A DNA stretch of 64,000 nt from Pseudorasbora parva (GCF_024679245.1 NC_090184.1:6815047-6879046); one strand, 5' to 3'. Positions 42,229 to 53,135 are shown, counted from the stretch's first letter. Notes: generated by a model not told the origin, from the sequence alone. Numbers and translations are program-made.

Positions 42229-42870
42229 CTATGTAAGGACATGTGGGTTATCAACTGTGTCTCTGACTGGGCTATAACAAGCCAGTCGTCGAGGTAGTTG
42301 ATTATACGCATCCCTCTTAGCCTTAGCCGGGCTAGAGCTGCGTCCATGCACTTGGTAAAAGTGCGAGGTGCCAGGGATAACCCGAACGGCATGACTGTGT
42401 ACTGATAAGCCTGACCCTCGAAGGCGAATCTCAAGAATGGCCTGTGGTGGGGGGCTATCTGAACGTGAATGTATGCATCTTTCAGATGACCATGGGCGAA
42501 TGTGCGCAAGGATTTGTTTCACTGTCAGCATATTGAACGAGCGCGTCATAAGTGTTTTGTTCAGATGTCTGAGATCTAGGATGGGTCTGAGACCACCATC
42601 CTTTTTCGGGACGAGGAAGTAGCGACTGTAAAAGCCTGACTCGCTTATTGACGAACTGTAGCGAGTAACCTTGTTTTATTATGTTCAACACCCAATTTGA
42701 TATTCCCAGAATGGTCTGCCAGGCCTGGGCTTGTGAAGCCAGGGGTTGTATTAGAATCGGGGGCGGGCCGCTTATTAGTAGGGACCTGGTAGCCCGGTTG
42801 CTTTGTGCTTGTAACACTGTGGAGATAGTGTTTATGCTTGGCGGCGTGCACTTTGTAGTGGGCGTGCTCA
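42229..42870 (-). pseudogene. pol: DIRS 1 reverse transcriptase
   Basis: Minus-strand reading gives KDGGLRPILDLRHLNK, then LKDAYIHVQIAPHHRPFLRF, AFEGQAYQYTVMPFGLSLAP and MRIINYLDDWLVIAQSE with the catalytic YLDD. These blocks are typical of DIRS RTs. The frame changes near 42515 and the domain is cut at 42229 by the hAT-like relic. It would copy DIRS RNA to a circular DNA intermediate. Confidence 0.8.
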
Positions 42871-43126
42871 TTACATTTGTGTGGGGAGTGCTTGGGTGCG
42901 TACTGTGTAGTGGAAACCCTGCCTACAGAGAAAAAGCTTTTTTTGAGATTTATTTGTGTCACCGTAAAAATGGCGTTTGTGAACAGGCGAGCGCGTTTTG
43001 TAATGGGCTCGTTGGCTGCAGATATGAAGTTGCCAGTCACCTGATTGCAAGGAACTGAGTAATCGAGAGTGTGAGGTGGGGATCTGGCCGAGGCAGGATC
43101 TGACAACCTTATCTTTCTTCCAACGG

Positions 43127-44566
43127 CTAGGATGGCTTCGGAGGCTCGGGGTTCAACACAACCTTGGGTCGAGGTCCCCGACGTTCGTACATCCTGTTAT
43201 GGCTTGCTGAGCGTGAGCGCTGTCGAGTGTTGGATGCTGAGCGAGGCTGTGAGGTCGGTGGCACCACTTTGGCGGGCTGAGGGGGCGGTGCTTTAATGCG
43301 GTGGCCAGAGAAAGAGCTGGAACGTTTAGGCAGAAAGTGCTTCATAGCTTGTGACGCTTTCTGTGCCTCTGTGAAATGCTCTGTGAAACCGACTACCGCC
43401 GGGCCGAACAGACCATTGGTGGAAATGGGAGCTTCCAGAAAGGAGGCTTTGTCCGAGTCCTTCATGTCTGTGAGGTTCAGCCACAGATGACATTCTTGAA
43501 CTGTCAAGATGGCTATGATACTGCCGATCGCCTGTGTGGTGGATTTGGTAGCGCGCAGGGCTAGGTCGATGGCGCTGCGTATGTCCTTCAGTGTCTCAGA
43601 ATCGGGGACAGACTCGTCAAGGGAATGGAGGAGTTTGGCCTGGAAAACTTGAAGGACGGGCATGGTGTGGAGCGCCGAAGCAGCTTGGCCGGCGGAGGCA
43701 TATGCTCGACCGGCGAGAGCTGAAGTGGTGCGGCATAGCTTTGAGGGGTGTTGCGCCTTGGACAGCCATCCTCTGGCAGAGGGCGGGCAGAGGTGCACAG
43801 CGACAGGATAAGAAGGAAAAGAAAGGAGGAGAAGGAAAATCTTCGTATCCTTTATCCTTTGCGCCTCGACAGAGGAGAGCGCTGGGGAAAAGGATGATTT
43901 GGTGCGAGTAAGGGGATTTCCACCACTTAGTCAGCTTGTCATGAACCTCCAGGAAGAAAGGAGCAGGTTTCTAAGGGGAGGATTTGCGACGACTCTGAAA
44001 AAAAAACAGTCATCCAGCCTACTTCGCGTTGACTCCTGGGGCTGGGACCACTCTAGCCCGAGGTCTCCCACGGCCCTGGTGAGCACACGGGCCAGCTCTG
44101 TGTCGATGCTGACTTTCGTTGCGGTCTGCACCGAAGAGGAGGGCTCCGACACAGTGTCTGACCACTCACTGCCAGATGCAGCTGTGGAAAGGCTGTCGTC
44201 CTCCTCCTCATCTTGCTCCATTGCTGGTCCCCCGAAGGAGACAGAAAAGGTAGCTGCGGGTGAGGGGTGCTGTTCTTCCCGTGCGAAAATAACAGGCGAG
44301 GGTGAGACACGTGGAGAGTTGCTCGGCGTGTGGTCGCTCGATCACTCAGGAAGCCTCTGATCACTGCGCTTCTTTTTGCGTGGTTCCAGAGGTGTCGGTG
44401 GGGCGGGAACGTCGACGCTGGCAAGGCGAGCCCTCAGGGTCTGAAGAGCCATCTCGTCACACTCAGGGCAGCTGCCACGGGAGAGTGCGGCATGGGCGTG
44501 GTCCCGTCCAAGACACACGCCACACAGATGATGTGGCGGTCGTCGCAGAGGAGAGGGCCTTTCCAT
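43127..44566 (-). pseudogene. gag: DIRS 1 gag, frameshifted
   Basis: Three minus-strand pieces follow each other: MERPSPLRRPPHHLCGVCLG with CPECDEMALQ (44566-44342, zinc-binding C/H cluster), an acidic middle MEQDEEEDDSLSTAASGSEW to RFMTS (44221-43931), and a long piece (43798-43127) with GSIIAILTVQECHLWLNLTD and basic Arg/Ser-rich tail SNTRQRSRSASHNRMYERRG. This matches the usual DIRS gag layout. Frame changes between the pieces make it a pseudogene. Several large plus-strand frames here are shadows. Confidence 0.7.
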
Positions 44567-44807
44567 GAGGCGCAGTAAATTTTTCGAGACATTTGCAACA
44601 ACGCTCGTGCTCTTTTAGAAGTGGTTGCAGCGGCAACACACGAAATGAATAAAGGATATAGTCCGCCGGATAGCGTAGCTGAAACAGCAGGCGGAGACCA
44701 GGCGAGAATTCGGCGTCCTCTGGGCTGCAGTTAAGTTCCGCTGGGTGCTTTTCAATGGCGGTGCTTCAATTCTGAAGATCAACGAGGGTATCGCTGAAGG
44801 AGATTAA

Positions 44808-46034
44808 GGGCCCTATCTTGCACCCAGCGCAATTGACTTTGTACACCGATGCATGTGTCATTCCTATTTTGCACCCGCGCAAAGCACGCTTTTCCCTCCA
44901 CAGAAGCACGTCGCTAAATTAGTGAATGATCTTGCGCTCCCTGGGCGGTTCAGCGCAAAAAAGGAGGCGTGTTCCGGCGCAAACAATCCCTGGTGCTATT
45001 TTGCTGTTCCATTAAACAATTGCGCCACTGACCAGAAAAAACCTAGTCTGAAGTCAGTGGCGCGTTGCGCGTTGTTCATTATGCTATTTTAAGGGCGCAT
45101 GCTTGACCATAATGTATAGCGTGCACAACGCGCATACACTTTGCTCATGAAATCTACACAGATGCAACAGTTATTTTTGCAAATCATAAATTGTTACACT
45201 AAAACAAAATAACACATTGTGGTGTTATTGTAGTAATTAAGGATCAGACCTGTTTGCCCAATAGTGGCAAGACATATATGTATATAATGACATCTGACAA
45301 ATTGTTTTGTCCGTCAAGAACCAGGAAAAAAAATCGACTGAAAAAAAAAAAAAAACTGTTTTACCGACGCCTGTTTAACCAACGCTATTTTGGGAGGGTT
45401 TCTCCCATCCCCATACAACACAACTTCTCTGTCTTTCACTCCCTTACGAAAGGAAAATATATTTACCAATATATTACTTGAAATATATTTTAACATATTT
45501 TAAATATATGGAATAATATATTGATGGTATTATAAAATATATTATATATTCATGTAATATATTGCAAAATATACAAATGATTGCCGCTTTCAATATATTG
45601 CAATATATTGAAAGATATAAATATTAATTCCCATATATGTTAATATATTTCCTAATGTATTGCATGAAATTTTCCAATATACTGCAATATATTTTTGTTT
45701 CGTAAGGGCTGCTCTTACAAGAACATCTCCTCGGCTGTGAACCGCTCTTGGCGTGCGCCTGGTAAATACGCCATAATAATAGCAATCCATAATGGAACTT
45801 GCGCAACTGCTTTTAAAGGGAATGTTGGATGCCGCTCTGATTGGTTTATTGGCGTTACGCCCAAACCACACCTATGAATAATGAAGCTACTTCAGACCAA
45901 CCCATTTTAGATTTGCGCCGGGCGCAAGAGCCATTTATCCCGCCGGGAAAATAGCAACAGCCCGAGACCCGCCCACAAAGTTACTTGCGCTCCGCGCTTT
46001 GACACTTGGGTTTCAGATCGTTAAAATAGGGCCC
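44808..46034. mobile_element. PIF/Harbinger-type element with TAA duplication
   Basis: The ends are GGGCCCTATCTTGCACCC and (inverted) GGGCCCTATTTTAACGATC. The trinucleotide TAA flanks both ends (44805-44807 and 46035-46037), as expected for PIF/Harbinger. Many GCGC/GCGCAA words near both ends are typical of the family. No transposase frame. It is inserted in the 5' region of DIRS 1 and contains a MITE. Confidence 0.85.
45443..45708. mobile_element. MITE nested in the Harbinger element
   Basis: The ends CCCTTACGAAA and TTTCGTAAGGG are perfect inverted repeats, and the interior is dense in AATATATT words that are themselves near-palindromic. The length is 266 bp. No unambiguous target duplication (CT on both sides only). 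Confidence 0.85.
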
Positions 46035-46229
46035 TAAAACTGAACACCTATGGCTGAACACGGTCTTTTATAGCCTCTATATGCAGATTCAGGCGTCCCC
46101 TGCTGGTGGGAGTTTTCAGCGACCCTCATTGGCTCGCTCCTCTCAGCCGCCTCGCCATAGGTTCATGCAGTTGCAGCACAGCCAATCAGCGCGTAGCTTG
46201 CGCCGTCCCATCTGCTGTGCAATCGCACT

Positions 46230-47160
46230 ACGTTTTGAATAGATATTTTGTTGAATAAAGTTTTGCTTCATATTCTCGAGAAAAGGCACTTTTTCCATAC
46301 GCAATACGAGTGAACCTCTCGAAAGGGAAATCACTCCCTGCACTCCTTGTCCTGTGTTATTGTTATGTCAGTTGTGTTTTGTGGCCTGTTTATATTGTTT
46401 GTTGAATAAAGCCTGTTGTGTTTTGAATAAAGTCCTGGATCTCCTCATCTCTGCTACACTACACCCGACCATGACAAAACAAAGGACCAAACCACTAGGA
46501 TTTCCACTCTGTGATGGGCAGCTTCCTCTTCCCACTGTCTCCCATATCCCCCACCACAGACACATCAGCGGAGGATCGCTTGTGGTGCCTCAGGCAGAAC
46601 GGTCGCCCGCTGGAGAGGTACATGGAGGAATTCAGTGCGCTTGCTTATGTGGTGAACTGGCCAGATGCTCCGTTGAATGTGTGCTTCCTGAGGGGCCTGG
46701 ACGAGGAGACCGGTCTGTATCTTGAACTTGCTTGTTCCTTTTCCCTAGTCGAGTCGATTAATCTGAATTTGTATTTGAATAATACTAAGTTCGAGATTGA
46801 AGAGGTTCAAACTAGAGAGTGTATTCCTCGTCCGGTCCCCTCAGAGAGGCGTGCGGCCTGGTCAGTTCGCGCCCAGTCGGTTTCCTCCACCTATCCCTCC
46901 AGTGGGCCATCCCGTGAGGCCCTGCCTGCCCCCTGGCCAAAGAGTCAGAAAATGAGGGCCGCCAAGAAGACCTTGTGTCCGGCCGTGATGGCCGCGCCCG
47001 CACCAGAGCCACAGGAACGGTGGCTCATTGGTTTTTGGGACTCCACTTTGTGCCTGCTGGACTCCGCTCTGCGCTTGTTGGACTCCGCTGCAGCCCTACC
47101 CACCCCCCCTCCCCGGTGTTACATCTTAGGCGCGAGGACACGCCTACCGGGAAGGGGAGG
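46230..47160 (+). mobile_element. LTR-retrotransposon fragment: partial LTR and gag
   Basis: At 46240-46460 repeated AATAAAG(C/T)C motifs and the end CTGCTACACTACACC look like the R/U5 part of an LTR followed by a leader. A gag-like frame follows. No second LTR or pol is visible. Confidence 0.5.
46503..47160 (+). pseudogene. gag: gag-like protein fragment
   Basis: The frame reads RLWCLRQNGRPLERYMEEFS, AYVVNWPDAPLNVCFLRGLD and SINLNLYLNNTKFEIEEVQ, the retrotransposon-gag fold seen in a large family of fish gag-derived frames, followed by a Pro/Ala-rich tail with LLDSALRLLDSAAALPTPPP. The first codons before RLWCL are probably not original. The 281-codon frame continues to 47356 but the last part (from about 47165) looks like a different repeat. 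Possible domestication cannot be judged from one copy. Confidence 0.6.
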
Positions 47161-47702
47161 TGTTAGGCTTGTTCGACTTCACCCAGCAATGCGAAAACCG
47201 ATCGGCGGCAGACTTGAAGCAGTGCATGCCGGTTTGAAATTTTGTCCGACTTGTGGCAGCCGACGGCATGTGACACAAGAGCGATTCGAGACCAACCGGC
47301 TGATGCAGCCGGTGCAGATTTTCAAAGGTGGCTGCAGCAGAATGCACAAGCTCTGATGACAACAGATCTAATGCTCTGATGTCCCGTAAAGTTAAGAGAA
47401 CGACATAACCACGAATACCATGATAAAATGGTGCTCGTTTTCAAGCAGTGTAAGAGAAAGCCATGTACGTTACAATACATAACGTATTATAGGGTAAAAA
47501 AAACACTTGAGTTTGCAACTTTAGTTTAGTCACACATGCAAGAAAATATTGAATCTTAATATTGATAAACTGTTTAATGACCATAAATAGATTTTTTTTA
47601 AATTAATTTTTCCCTTTCTTTCTCCGACAGGGTGTGACCAAGATATCCATTGATGCTTTGTTGTTGTTGCAGAGTTTCTTATCAAAGCCAGTCAGTTCTT
47701 CT
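47161..47702. other. unassigned repeat-like then AT-rich DNA
   Basis: 47161-47320 contains GCGAAAACCGATCGGCGGCA and TTGTCCGACTTGTGGCAGCC, which I think is dispersed in fish but cannot name. The rest shows nothing. Confidence 0.35.
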
Positions 47703-48005
47703 TAAAGGGAAAATTCTGTAATTTACTTACTCTCGTGTTGTTCTAAACCTGTTTGAGTTTTTCTTTCTTTCTGCTGAACACAAAATAAGATATTTGGAAG
47801 AATGTTTGTAACCAAGCAGATAGAGTAACAATTCACTACCATAGTAGGGGAGAAATCTGCTTTGTTAGAAGTATTTTAACAATATGTTATTCTTCCAAGT
47901 ATCTTATTTTGTGTTCAGCAGAACAAAGAAAATCATATAGGATTGGAACAACATGAGAATAAGTAAATGATGACAGAATTTTCATTTTTGGTGAACTATC
48001 CCTTT
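47703..48005. mobile_element. complete TTAA MITE
   Basis: Starts TTAAAGGGAAAATTCTGT and ends ACAGAATTTTCATTTTTGGT then GAACTATCCCTTTA. The two halves are inverted: CTGCTGAACACAAAATAAGA near 47771 pairs with TCTTATTTTGTGTTCAGCAG near 47902. Same family as the fragment at 36766. About 303 bp, no coding capacity. Confidence 0.88.
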
Positions 48006-48259
48006 ACCAGCTGAAACACTGGCAAGTAGCAAGAATGCTCCACCGTATCTACTTTGACTGTGTGCGTTGTTTCAAAACTAAAGGTGCATTAAAGACATTA
48101 CAAAAGTTACAAGCACTCTAAAAACGCCAATTAAAGTGGTCATATAATTACATTTTTGTACAAGTTAATATGATTATTTAGTGTCTAAATTAAAACTTTG
48201 TAAAATGTTTAATATTACAAATATTAGTTTATAATCCATGTCTTAGTTACACAGAGGTC
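48006..48259. other. AT-rich spacer
   Basis: Nothing recognisable on either strand between the MITE and DIRS 2. Confidence 0.5.
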
Positions 48260-48349
48260 CCGCTAAACCTTCAGCCCGTGGTCGGACCCTGTATTTCTAC
48301 GGGCGGGGGTGCCCCTAGAACAGGTATCCAGGCATGCAATTATCTCCAC

Positions 48350-49167
48350 GAATGCCTCATCCACTAGCTGGGGTGCCACGTACAACGGGCTTGCAGTTTC
48401 GGGTCTGTGGACGGGGCCTCAACTGCAATGGCACATCAACTGCCTGGAGTTTTTAGAGTTCGTCTTGCCCTGAGCCGCTTCAAGACGCCGCTCCAGTGCA
48501 AGCATGTTCTGGTCCGTACGGACAGCAACGCGGCCGTAGCGTACATCAATAAACAGGGTGGTCTGCGCCGCATGTCACAACTCGCCCGCCACCTCCTGTT
48601 ATGGAGTCAGAAGTATCTGAGGTCACTTCGTGCCAATCACATTCCGGGCCTGCTCAATTGTGCGGCCGACGAGCTCTCACGACAGCCAGTGCTTCCGGGA
48701 GAGTGGAGACTCCATGTCCAGGTGGTCCAGCTGATTTGGGACCGCTTCGGGGCCGCACAGGTAGACCTGTTTGCCGCCCCAGACACGGCCCATTGCCAGT
48801 TGTTTTATTCCCTGACCGAGGGTCCCTGACCCCCGGCACGGATGCTCTGGCGCACAGCTGGCCCCGGGGCCTACGCAAATATGCGTTTCCCCCAGTGAGC
48901 CTTTTTGCACAGACATTCTGCAAGGTCAGGGAGGACGAGGAGCAGGTCCTGTTGGTAACTCCGCATTGGCCCAACAGGACGTGGTTCCCGGAACTAGTGC
49001 TTCTCGCGACAGCACCTCCTTGGCCCATTCCTCTGAAGAACCTCCTGACTCACCCTCTGGCACCCGCGTCCAGACCTCTGGAAACTCCATGTTTGGTCCC
49101 TGGACGGGACGCGGAGGTTCTAGGTGATCTGCCACAGGCTGTGGTAGACACCATCACTTCTGCTTGA
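48350..49167 (+). pseudogene. pol: DIRS 2 RNase H and linker
   Basis: One frame gives LALSRFKTPLQCKHVLVRTD, SNAAVAYINKQGGLRRMSQL, ARHLLLWSQKYLRSLRANHI and PGLLNCAADELSRQP, i.e. the RNase H core of DIRS pol with conserved D in RTD-N. It continues to QVDLFAAPDTAHCQLFYSL. In the next frames DALAHSWPRGLRKYAFPP and TPHWPNRTWFPELVLLA follow. The N-terminal DAS...GWGA region is present but shifted (GWGATYNGLAVSGLWTGP). Dead copy. Confidence 0.8.
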
Positions 49168-49194
49168 GCGCCCTCTACGAGGCACCTCTATCTA

Positions 49195-50118
49195 TTGAAG
49201 TGTAACCTGTTCGTCGATTGGTGCTCTTCTCATCGAGAAGACCCCCGAAGGTGTTCGGTCAAGGCCGTGCTTTCCTTTCTGCAAGATGGGTTGGAGAGAA
49301 GGCTGTCTCCCTCCACCCTCAAGGTGTATGTGGCTGCAATCGCTGCCAATCACGAGCTAGTAGAAGGTAAGTCCTTGGGGAAGCACGACCAGATCATCAT
49401 GTTCATGAGGGGCGCGAGGAGATTAAATCCGCCTCGTCCCCTCTCTATACCCTCTTGGGACCTGTCTCTGGTGCTGAGTGCACTGCAGAGACCTCCCTTT
49501 GAGCCTTTGCAGTCAGTAGAGTTAAAAATCCCATCTCTAAAGACGGTACTCCTGACTGCATTGGCCTCTATCAAGAGTAGGGGACCTGAAGGCATTTTCG
49601 GTCGACGAATCGTGATTGAAATTCGGGCCGGACAACTCTCATGTAATCCTGAGACCCAAGATACGTGCCCAAGATTCCCACCACTTCCTTCCGGGACCAG
49701 GTGGTGAGCCTGCAAGCGCTGCCTTTGGAGGAGGCAGACCCAGCCCTGGCTTGTCTCTGTCCCGTCCGAGCCCTTCTGACTTACGTGGACAGAACGCAAA
49801 GCTTTAGGACCTCAGAGCAGCTCTTCGTCTTCGTCTGAAGGCCAGCAGAAGGGAAATGCTGTCTCCAAGCAGAGGATGGCCCACTGGATAGTGGATGCCA
49901 TCGTCTTGGCGTATGAATCCCAAGACGTGCCCTGCCCACTCGGGATTAAAGCCCACTCCACCAGGGGTGTAGCCTCGTCCTGGGCGCTGGCTCGTGGCGC
50001 CTCGCTGACAGATATTTGTAGAGCTGCGGGCTGGGCAACACCCAACACATTCGCTAGATTCTATAGCCTATGTGTAGAGCCGGTATCTTCCCGTGTACTT
50101 ACTTCCCATAGTCGGTAG
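49195..50118 (+). pseudogene. DIRS 2 tyrosine recombinase
   Basis: The N-terminal core-binding part reads WCSSHREDPRRCSVKAVLSF and GLERRLSPSTLKVYVAAIAA. The catalytic part near the end gives IKAHSTRGVASSWALARGAS, then ICRAAGWATPNTFARFYSL, with the H-x-x-R pair and the nucleophilic Tyr of the FARFY motif. Frameshifts near 49580 and 49690 disrupt the middle, where the first catalytic Arg should lie. DIRS elements use this enzyme to insert circular DNA without target duplication. Inactive here. Confidence 0.85.
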
Positions 50119-50428
50119 CACCGGAGTGCCCGTTCTAGTGTCGGCTTGCTGCGCCACTCCCCTCCCCATGGAACGGATATGTGCGCTTTTATGCTCCAGT
50201 CGAGTTCCCCAGTATGGCGAACCCTGTTGAGTCCTCCGCAACCCGCGGCAGTCAGACGTGGCGGAGCGTCTGATGCCAGGTCTAACACTCGTATGCATTG
50301 TGTAACTTGTGTTAGGCTGGGTTCCATATGTTGTGACCCCCACGGCGGTCCCATATGTGTATTCTCACAGTATGGCTCCCTACGGCGAGCCCGTGTCTTT
50401 CCCTCGGCAGAGCCTGCTCTGACCGACT

Positions 50429-50484
50429 GAAAGGGAACGTCTCGGTTATGTATGGTAACCCTTGTTCCCTGAAGGAGGGAACGG
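50429..50484 (+). repeat. DIRS 2 inner terminal repeat
   Basis: AACGTCTCGGTTATGTATGG, then TAACCCTTGTTCCCTGAAGG and AGGGAACGGAGACG. It is inverted relative to 50719-50774. Confidence 0.85.
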
Positions 50485-50718
50485 AGACGTACGTCCCGTC
50501 GCCACAGTTGCTGTACCATCACTGCAGGCCAAGCCACTAGTTCGGCTCCTCAGTGAAAAACAACAGTGCGTGGCAATCGCTTCCGCTTTATACCCGCGCA
50601 GCGGGGCGGGGTGCGCTATGCAAAGCACGCACGCCAATGTTCATTGGCTCGTTTTCTATATCTCAAAGCTGATAGGGGCTCCCAGAAGTGATCTAAATCC
50701 GTCAGTCATCCGACGTGC

Positions 50719-50774
50719 GTCTCCGTTCCCTCCTTCAGGGAACGTGGGTTACCATACGTAACTGAGACGTTTTA
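50719..50774 (-). repeat. DIRS 2 outer terminal repeat, inverted
   Basis: CGTCTCCGTTCCCTCCTTCA, GGGAACGTGGGTTACCATAC and GTAACTGAGACGTT form the reverse complement of the inner repeat with a few changes. Between the two lies 230 bp of GC-richer DNA with a TTTATACCC promoter-like word. Confidence 0.85.
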
Positions 50775-50775
50775 C

Positions 50776-51575
50776 CTGGTCAAAAACAGCTCTGTCTTTA
50801 AATGACAAATGACCCCGCCCCTCTGTTCAGTGGGGCGGCTGGAGGAGTGTTGCCGTTGACAACAGTAGAGACGAAAGAATGGCTATGCGAGTCTCCGAGG
50901 ACAGAACTATGCAACTTTATCAATTTTAACCAGAGTCAGACCCGAGACAAGATGACGGCTCCAACAGATCATAGATGCGCAGCACAGATCATATGCGCGA
51001 GTCGGCGCAGACAACAAACATCGGACCCATTTGAATTCAAAGTGATATGGAGGAGATTATGATGATAAACGGTTAGAGGAAACTGGCTTTACCAGACAGA
51101 ATGGCTATAGTCAAACTGTATATTAAAGAAATGATATAAGCTGTTTCAAAAAAGGGGAGGAGCTGCTAACAGCTGGAGCCATATCAGGGGAAATTATGTC
51201 AACAAACTGAATAATGTGGCGCATTTGAAGGCACTTCAGTGGGCCTTTAAGGCTAAACAGGACGTTTCTGAATGGTTGGTTAACATAATGTCACTTTGAT
51301 CTAGCTTTATGTACTGGCAGGGTAATGTTAGCGATGAATGCTATGTGTTTACTGATGTATATGTTTTTAACGTATACGTTTATAAAAACTTTTTTTTCTT
51401 TTAATATCGGTTTGTCAGTGATGTGTAACGTTATCCATGCATTGTAATAACTGTTACAACACGATTTTTTTTTCTGACAGTAACAGGAGCAGCTTCTTAG
51501 AAAAACCTGCTTCATACTAACCCTCGTTTTTAAAGCAGTCTGGTGAAGTGCTTCGCAGTTCACGCAGACATAATC
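50776..51575. other. repeat-derived DNA without genes
   Basis: ATCATATGCGCGAGTCGGCG near 50988 resembles ATCACATGCGTGAGTCGGCA near 53951, so part of this stretch is a second copy of the repeat at 53560-54000. A GGGCCTTTAA end is seen at 51242-51251. No coding region. Confidence 0.4.
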
Positions 51576-52687
51576 GGGCGGCAGTGGCTCAGTGGTTCAT
51601 GTAGGTTGTCTACTAGGGGTGTCCATGGTTAACCGATTGACCGATTAACCGTTAAAAATTGCGTAACCGAGTGAAACATTTTGCTCGGTTAAGTGGCGTC
51701 AATGACGTGCCTTGAATTTAGTTGTAATATATGTTTGCACCCCTAGAGACCGCCAGAGCGCTCATAGACATTTGTAATATCCACAAGAAGAAGTCATGAC
51801 CAGCTTTCTGCGCACTGGACTAAAAGTCGCATTAGGGCAGAAGCAGAGCGCGAGCCGCGCGCGCTGTTCATAACGGATCAGAAGAAAGAAAGTTTGAAGT
51901 GAGAAACGTGTGAGGCACTAGAGAAAAGCAGACGTTACTTTAACTGTAATGAAGAAAACAAAAAAGCTAATCGCGGACTGAGAGCAAGATGGCCAGAGCT
52001 GAAGGAACGAGTCCACAGATGCTTGAACTCTCTGCCGGGAGAGGCTCAGTCAAACTAGAGTCAACAGCGAGTCAAACGCTGTGTCTGTGTGAATCGTTCT
52101 CGGCTGCATATTTTACTAACGTTACATGCTCTAATCGTGCAGGCGCCCTCGCGGACACTCGCATTGCTCGTGAACTGGAGCGCATCTCATCCTAATTTAA
52201 CGAAACTCAGCGTACGCCTCGCAGACATGAAATAGATCTTAAGAAACTTGAAATGTCTTTTAACAATTTAAAACGAAAAGAAATAGGCTACTCTCTGATT
52301 ATGTAATCCATGATGTGCATTTCTCTATATAGGCGCGTTCACTACGGAGATGGTGGTCGTCAAATTAATAAGATAAAAATAACCCTGACGCACACTATGG
52401 TTAACCGAGTATTAACCGCTAAGGGCCTCGGTTAACGGTTAATGAAAAACTTGAAAACGTGCAGCCCTATTGTCTACAAACCGAAAGGTTGGTGGTTCAA
52501 TCCCCGGTTCCACCTGACCAAGTGTCGAAGTGTCCATGAGCAAGACACCCAACCCCAGCTGCTCCCGACGAGCTGGATGGCGCCTTACATGGCTGACATC
52601 GCCGTCGGTGTATGAATGGTGTGAATGTGAGGCAAAAATGTAAAGTGCTTTGGATAAAAGCGCTATATAAATGCAGTCCATTTACCA
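51576..52687 (+). mobile_element. tRNA-derived SINE split by a hAT element
   Basis: The head GGGCGGCAGTGGCTCAGTGG contains a pol III A-box-like word; after the hAT insertion comes GGTTGGTGGTTCAATCCCC, a B box (GGTTCAATCC). The body and tail (GTGCTTTGGATAAAAGCGCT, ATATAAATGCAGTCCATTTA) match the minus-strand copy at 58261-58527. At the 3' end the tail words TATAAATGCAGTCCATTTAC are duplicated. It is a SINE, not a tRNA gene: no cloverleaf is possible. Confidence 0.85.
51614..52469. mobile_element. hAT element inside the SINE, 8 bp target duplication
   Basis: Ends TAGGGGTGTCC and GTGCAGCCCTA; TTGTCTAC flanks both (51606-51613 and 52470-52477). The SINE reads continuously when one copy and the element are removed. 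Interior has AACCGATTGACCGATTAACC-type subterminal repeats at both sides and no transposase. Confidence 0.92.
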
Positions 52688-52699
52688 TTTATAAATGCA

Positions 52700-53125
52700 G
52701 TCCATTTACATAATAGCATTGACGAAAACAAAACTCAGCCACTACGTCCTCAGCGGTTTGGATTTAGGAACATCAGAATGACTGCTGTGTTCATTATTAC
52801 ACCCAAGAACAGAACACCACAATTGCTTAGACACCATTCTGTTCCAGCGTCTCTACTCATACAATGGTGGATATGACGACGACAGCTTGGGCTCGCTCTG
52901 GGCGAGTATGAGTTGAAATGTCAATCAACAGTTGTCGGAGGGACATTTGTGATGTCACTCGATCGAATGGCTTGATTTGAGACAGAAGAAAATATATAAG
53001 GAGATTACAAAAAAACACCTGATGGATTTTCATCATTATAGGATGGTTATGTACTGGCACTGTCAACACACATTTCCATACAATCAACTTGTAAAAGTGC
53101 ATATACCATTATATGACCCCTTTAA
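52700..53125 (-). mobile_element. TTAA element fragment with THAP-type motif
   Basis: On the minus strand it starts TTAAAGGGGTCATATAATGG at 53125. About 300 bp in, a frame reads WCSVLGCNNEHSSHSDVPKS, the start of a THAP zinc finger (C-x4-C), then KPLR, a TAG and WLSFVF. THAP domains occur in Kolobok and P-type transposases, and TTAA fits Kolobok. The element ends abruptly at the SINE, so the transposase is lost. Confidence 0.65.
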
Positions 53126-53135
53126 AGTTTCTCAC

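Larger units (their letters stand above)
40897..46210 (-). mobile_element. DIRS-type retrotransposon 1, minus strand, heavily nested
   Basis: Terminal sequence (40897-41170), RT (42229-42870) and gag (43127-44566) of a DIRS element read from right to left, with 5' flank up to about 46210. RNase H and tyrosine recombinase, expected between RT and the left terminus, are gone; a hAT-like relic fills that space. A Harbinger element (44808-46034), itself holding a MITE (45443-45708), sits in the 5' region. The element is dead. Confidence 0.8.
48260..50775 (+). mobile_element. DIRS-type retrotransposon 2, plus strand, 3' half
   Basis: Order: RNase H, linker/methyltransferase-like region, tyrosine recombinase, then terminal sequence with an inverted pair (50429-50484 and 50719-50774). 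gag and RT are missing (5' truncation near 48260). Terminal structure and recombinase instead of integrase identify DIRS. Many frameshifts. Confidence 0.85.

Noticed and set aside
43899..44568. Large plus-strand frames across the DIRS 1 gag
   Set aside because: They are antisense to recognisable gag on the minus strand and have no motif.
51576..52510. Possible tRNA gene (A and B box words)
   Set aside because: The boxes belong to a SINE found again at 58261-58527; no acceptor stem or cloverleaf can be formed.
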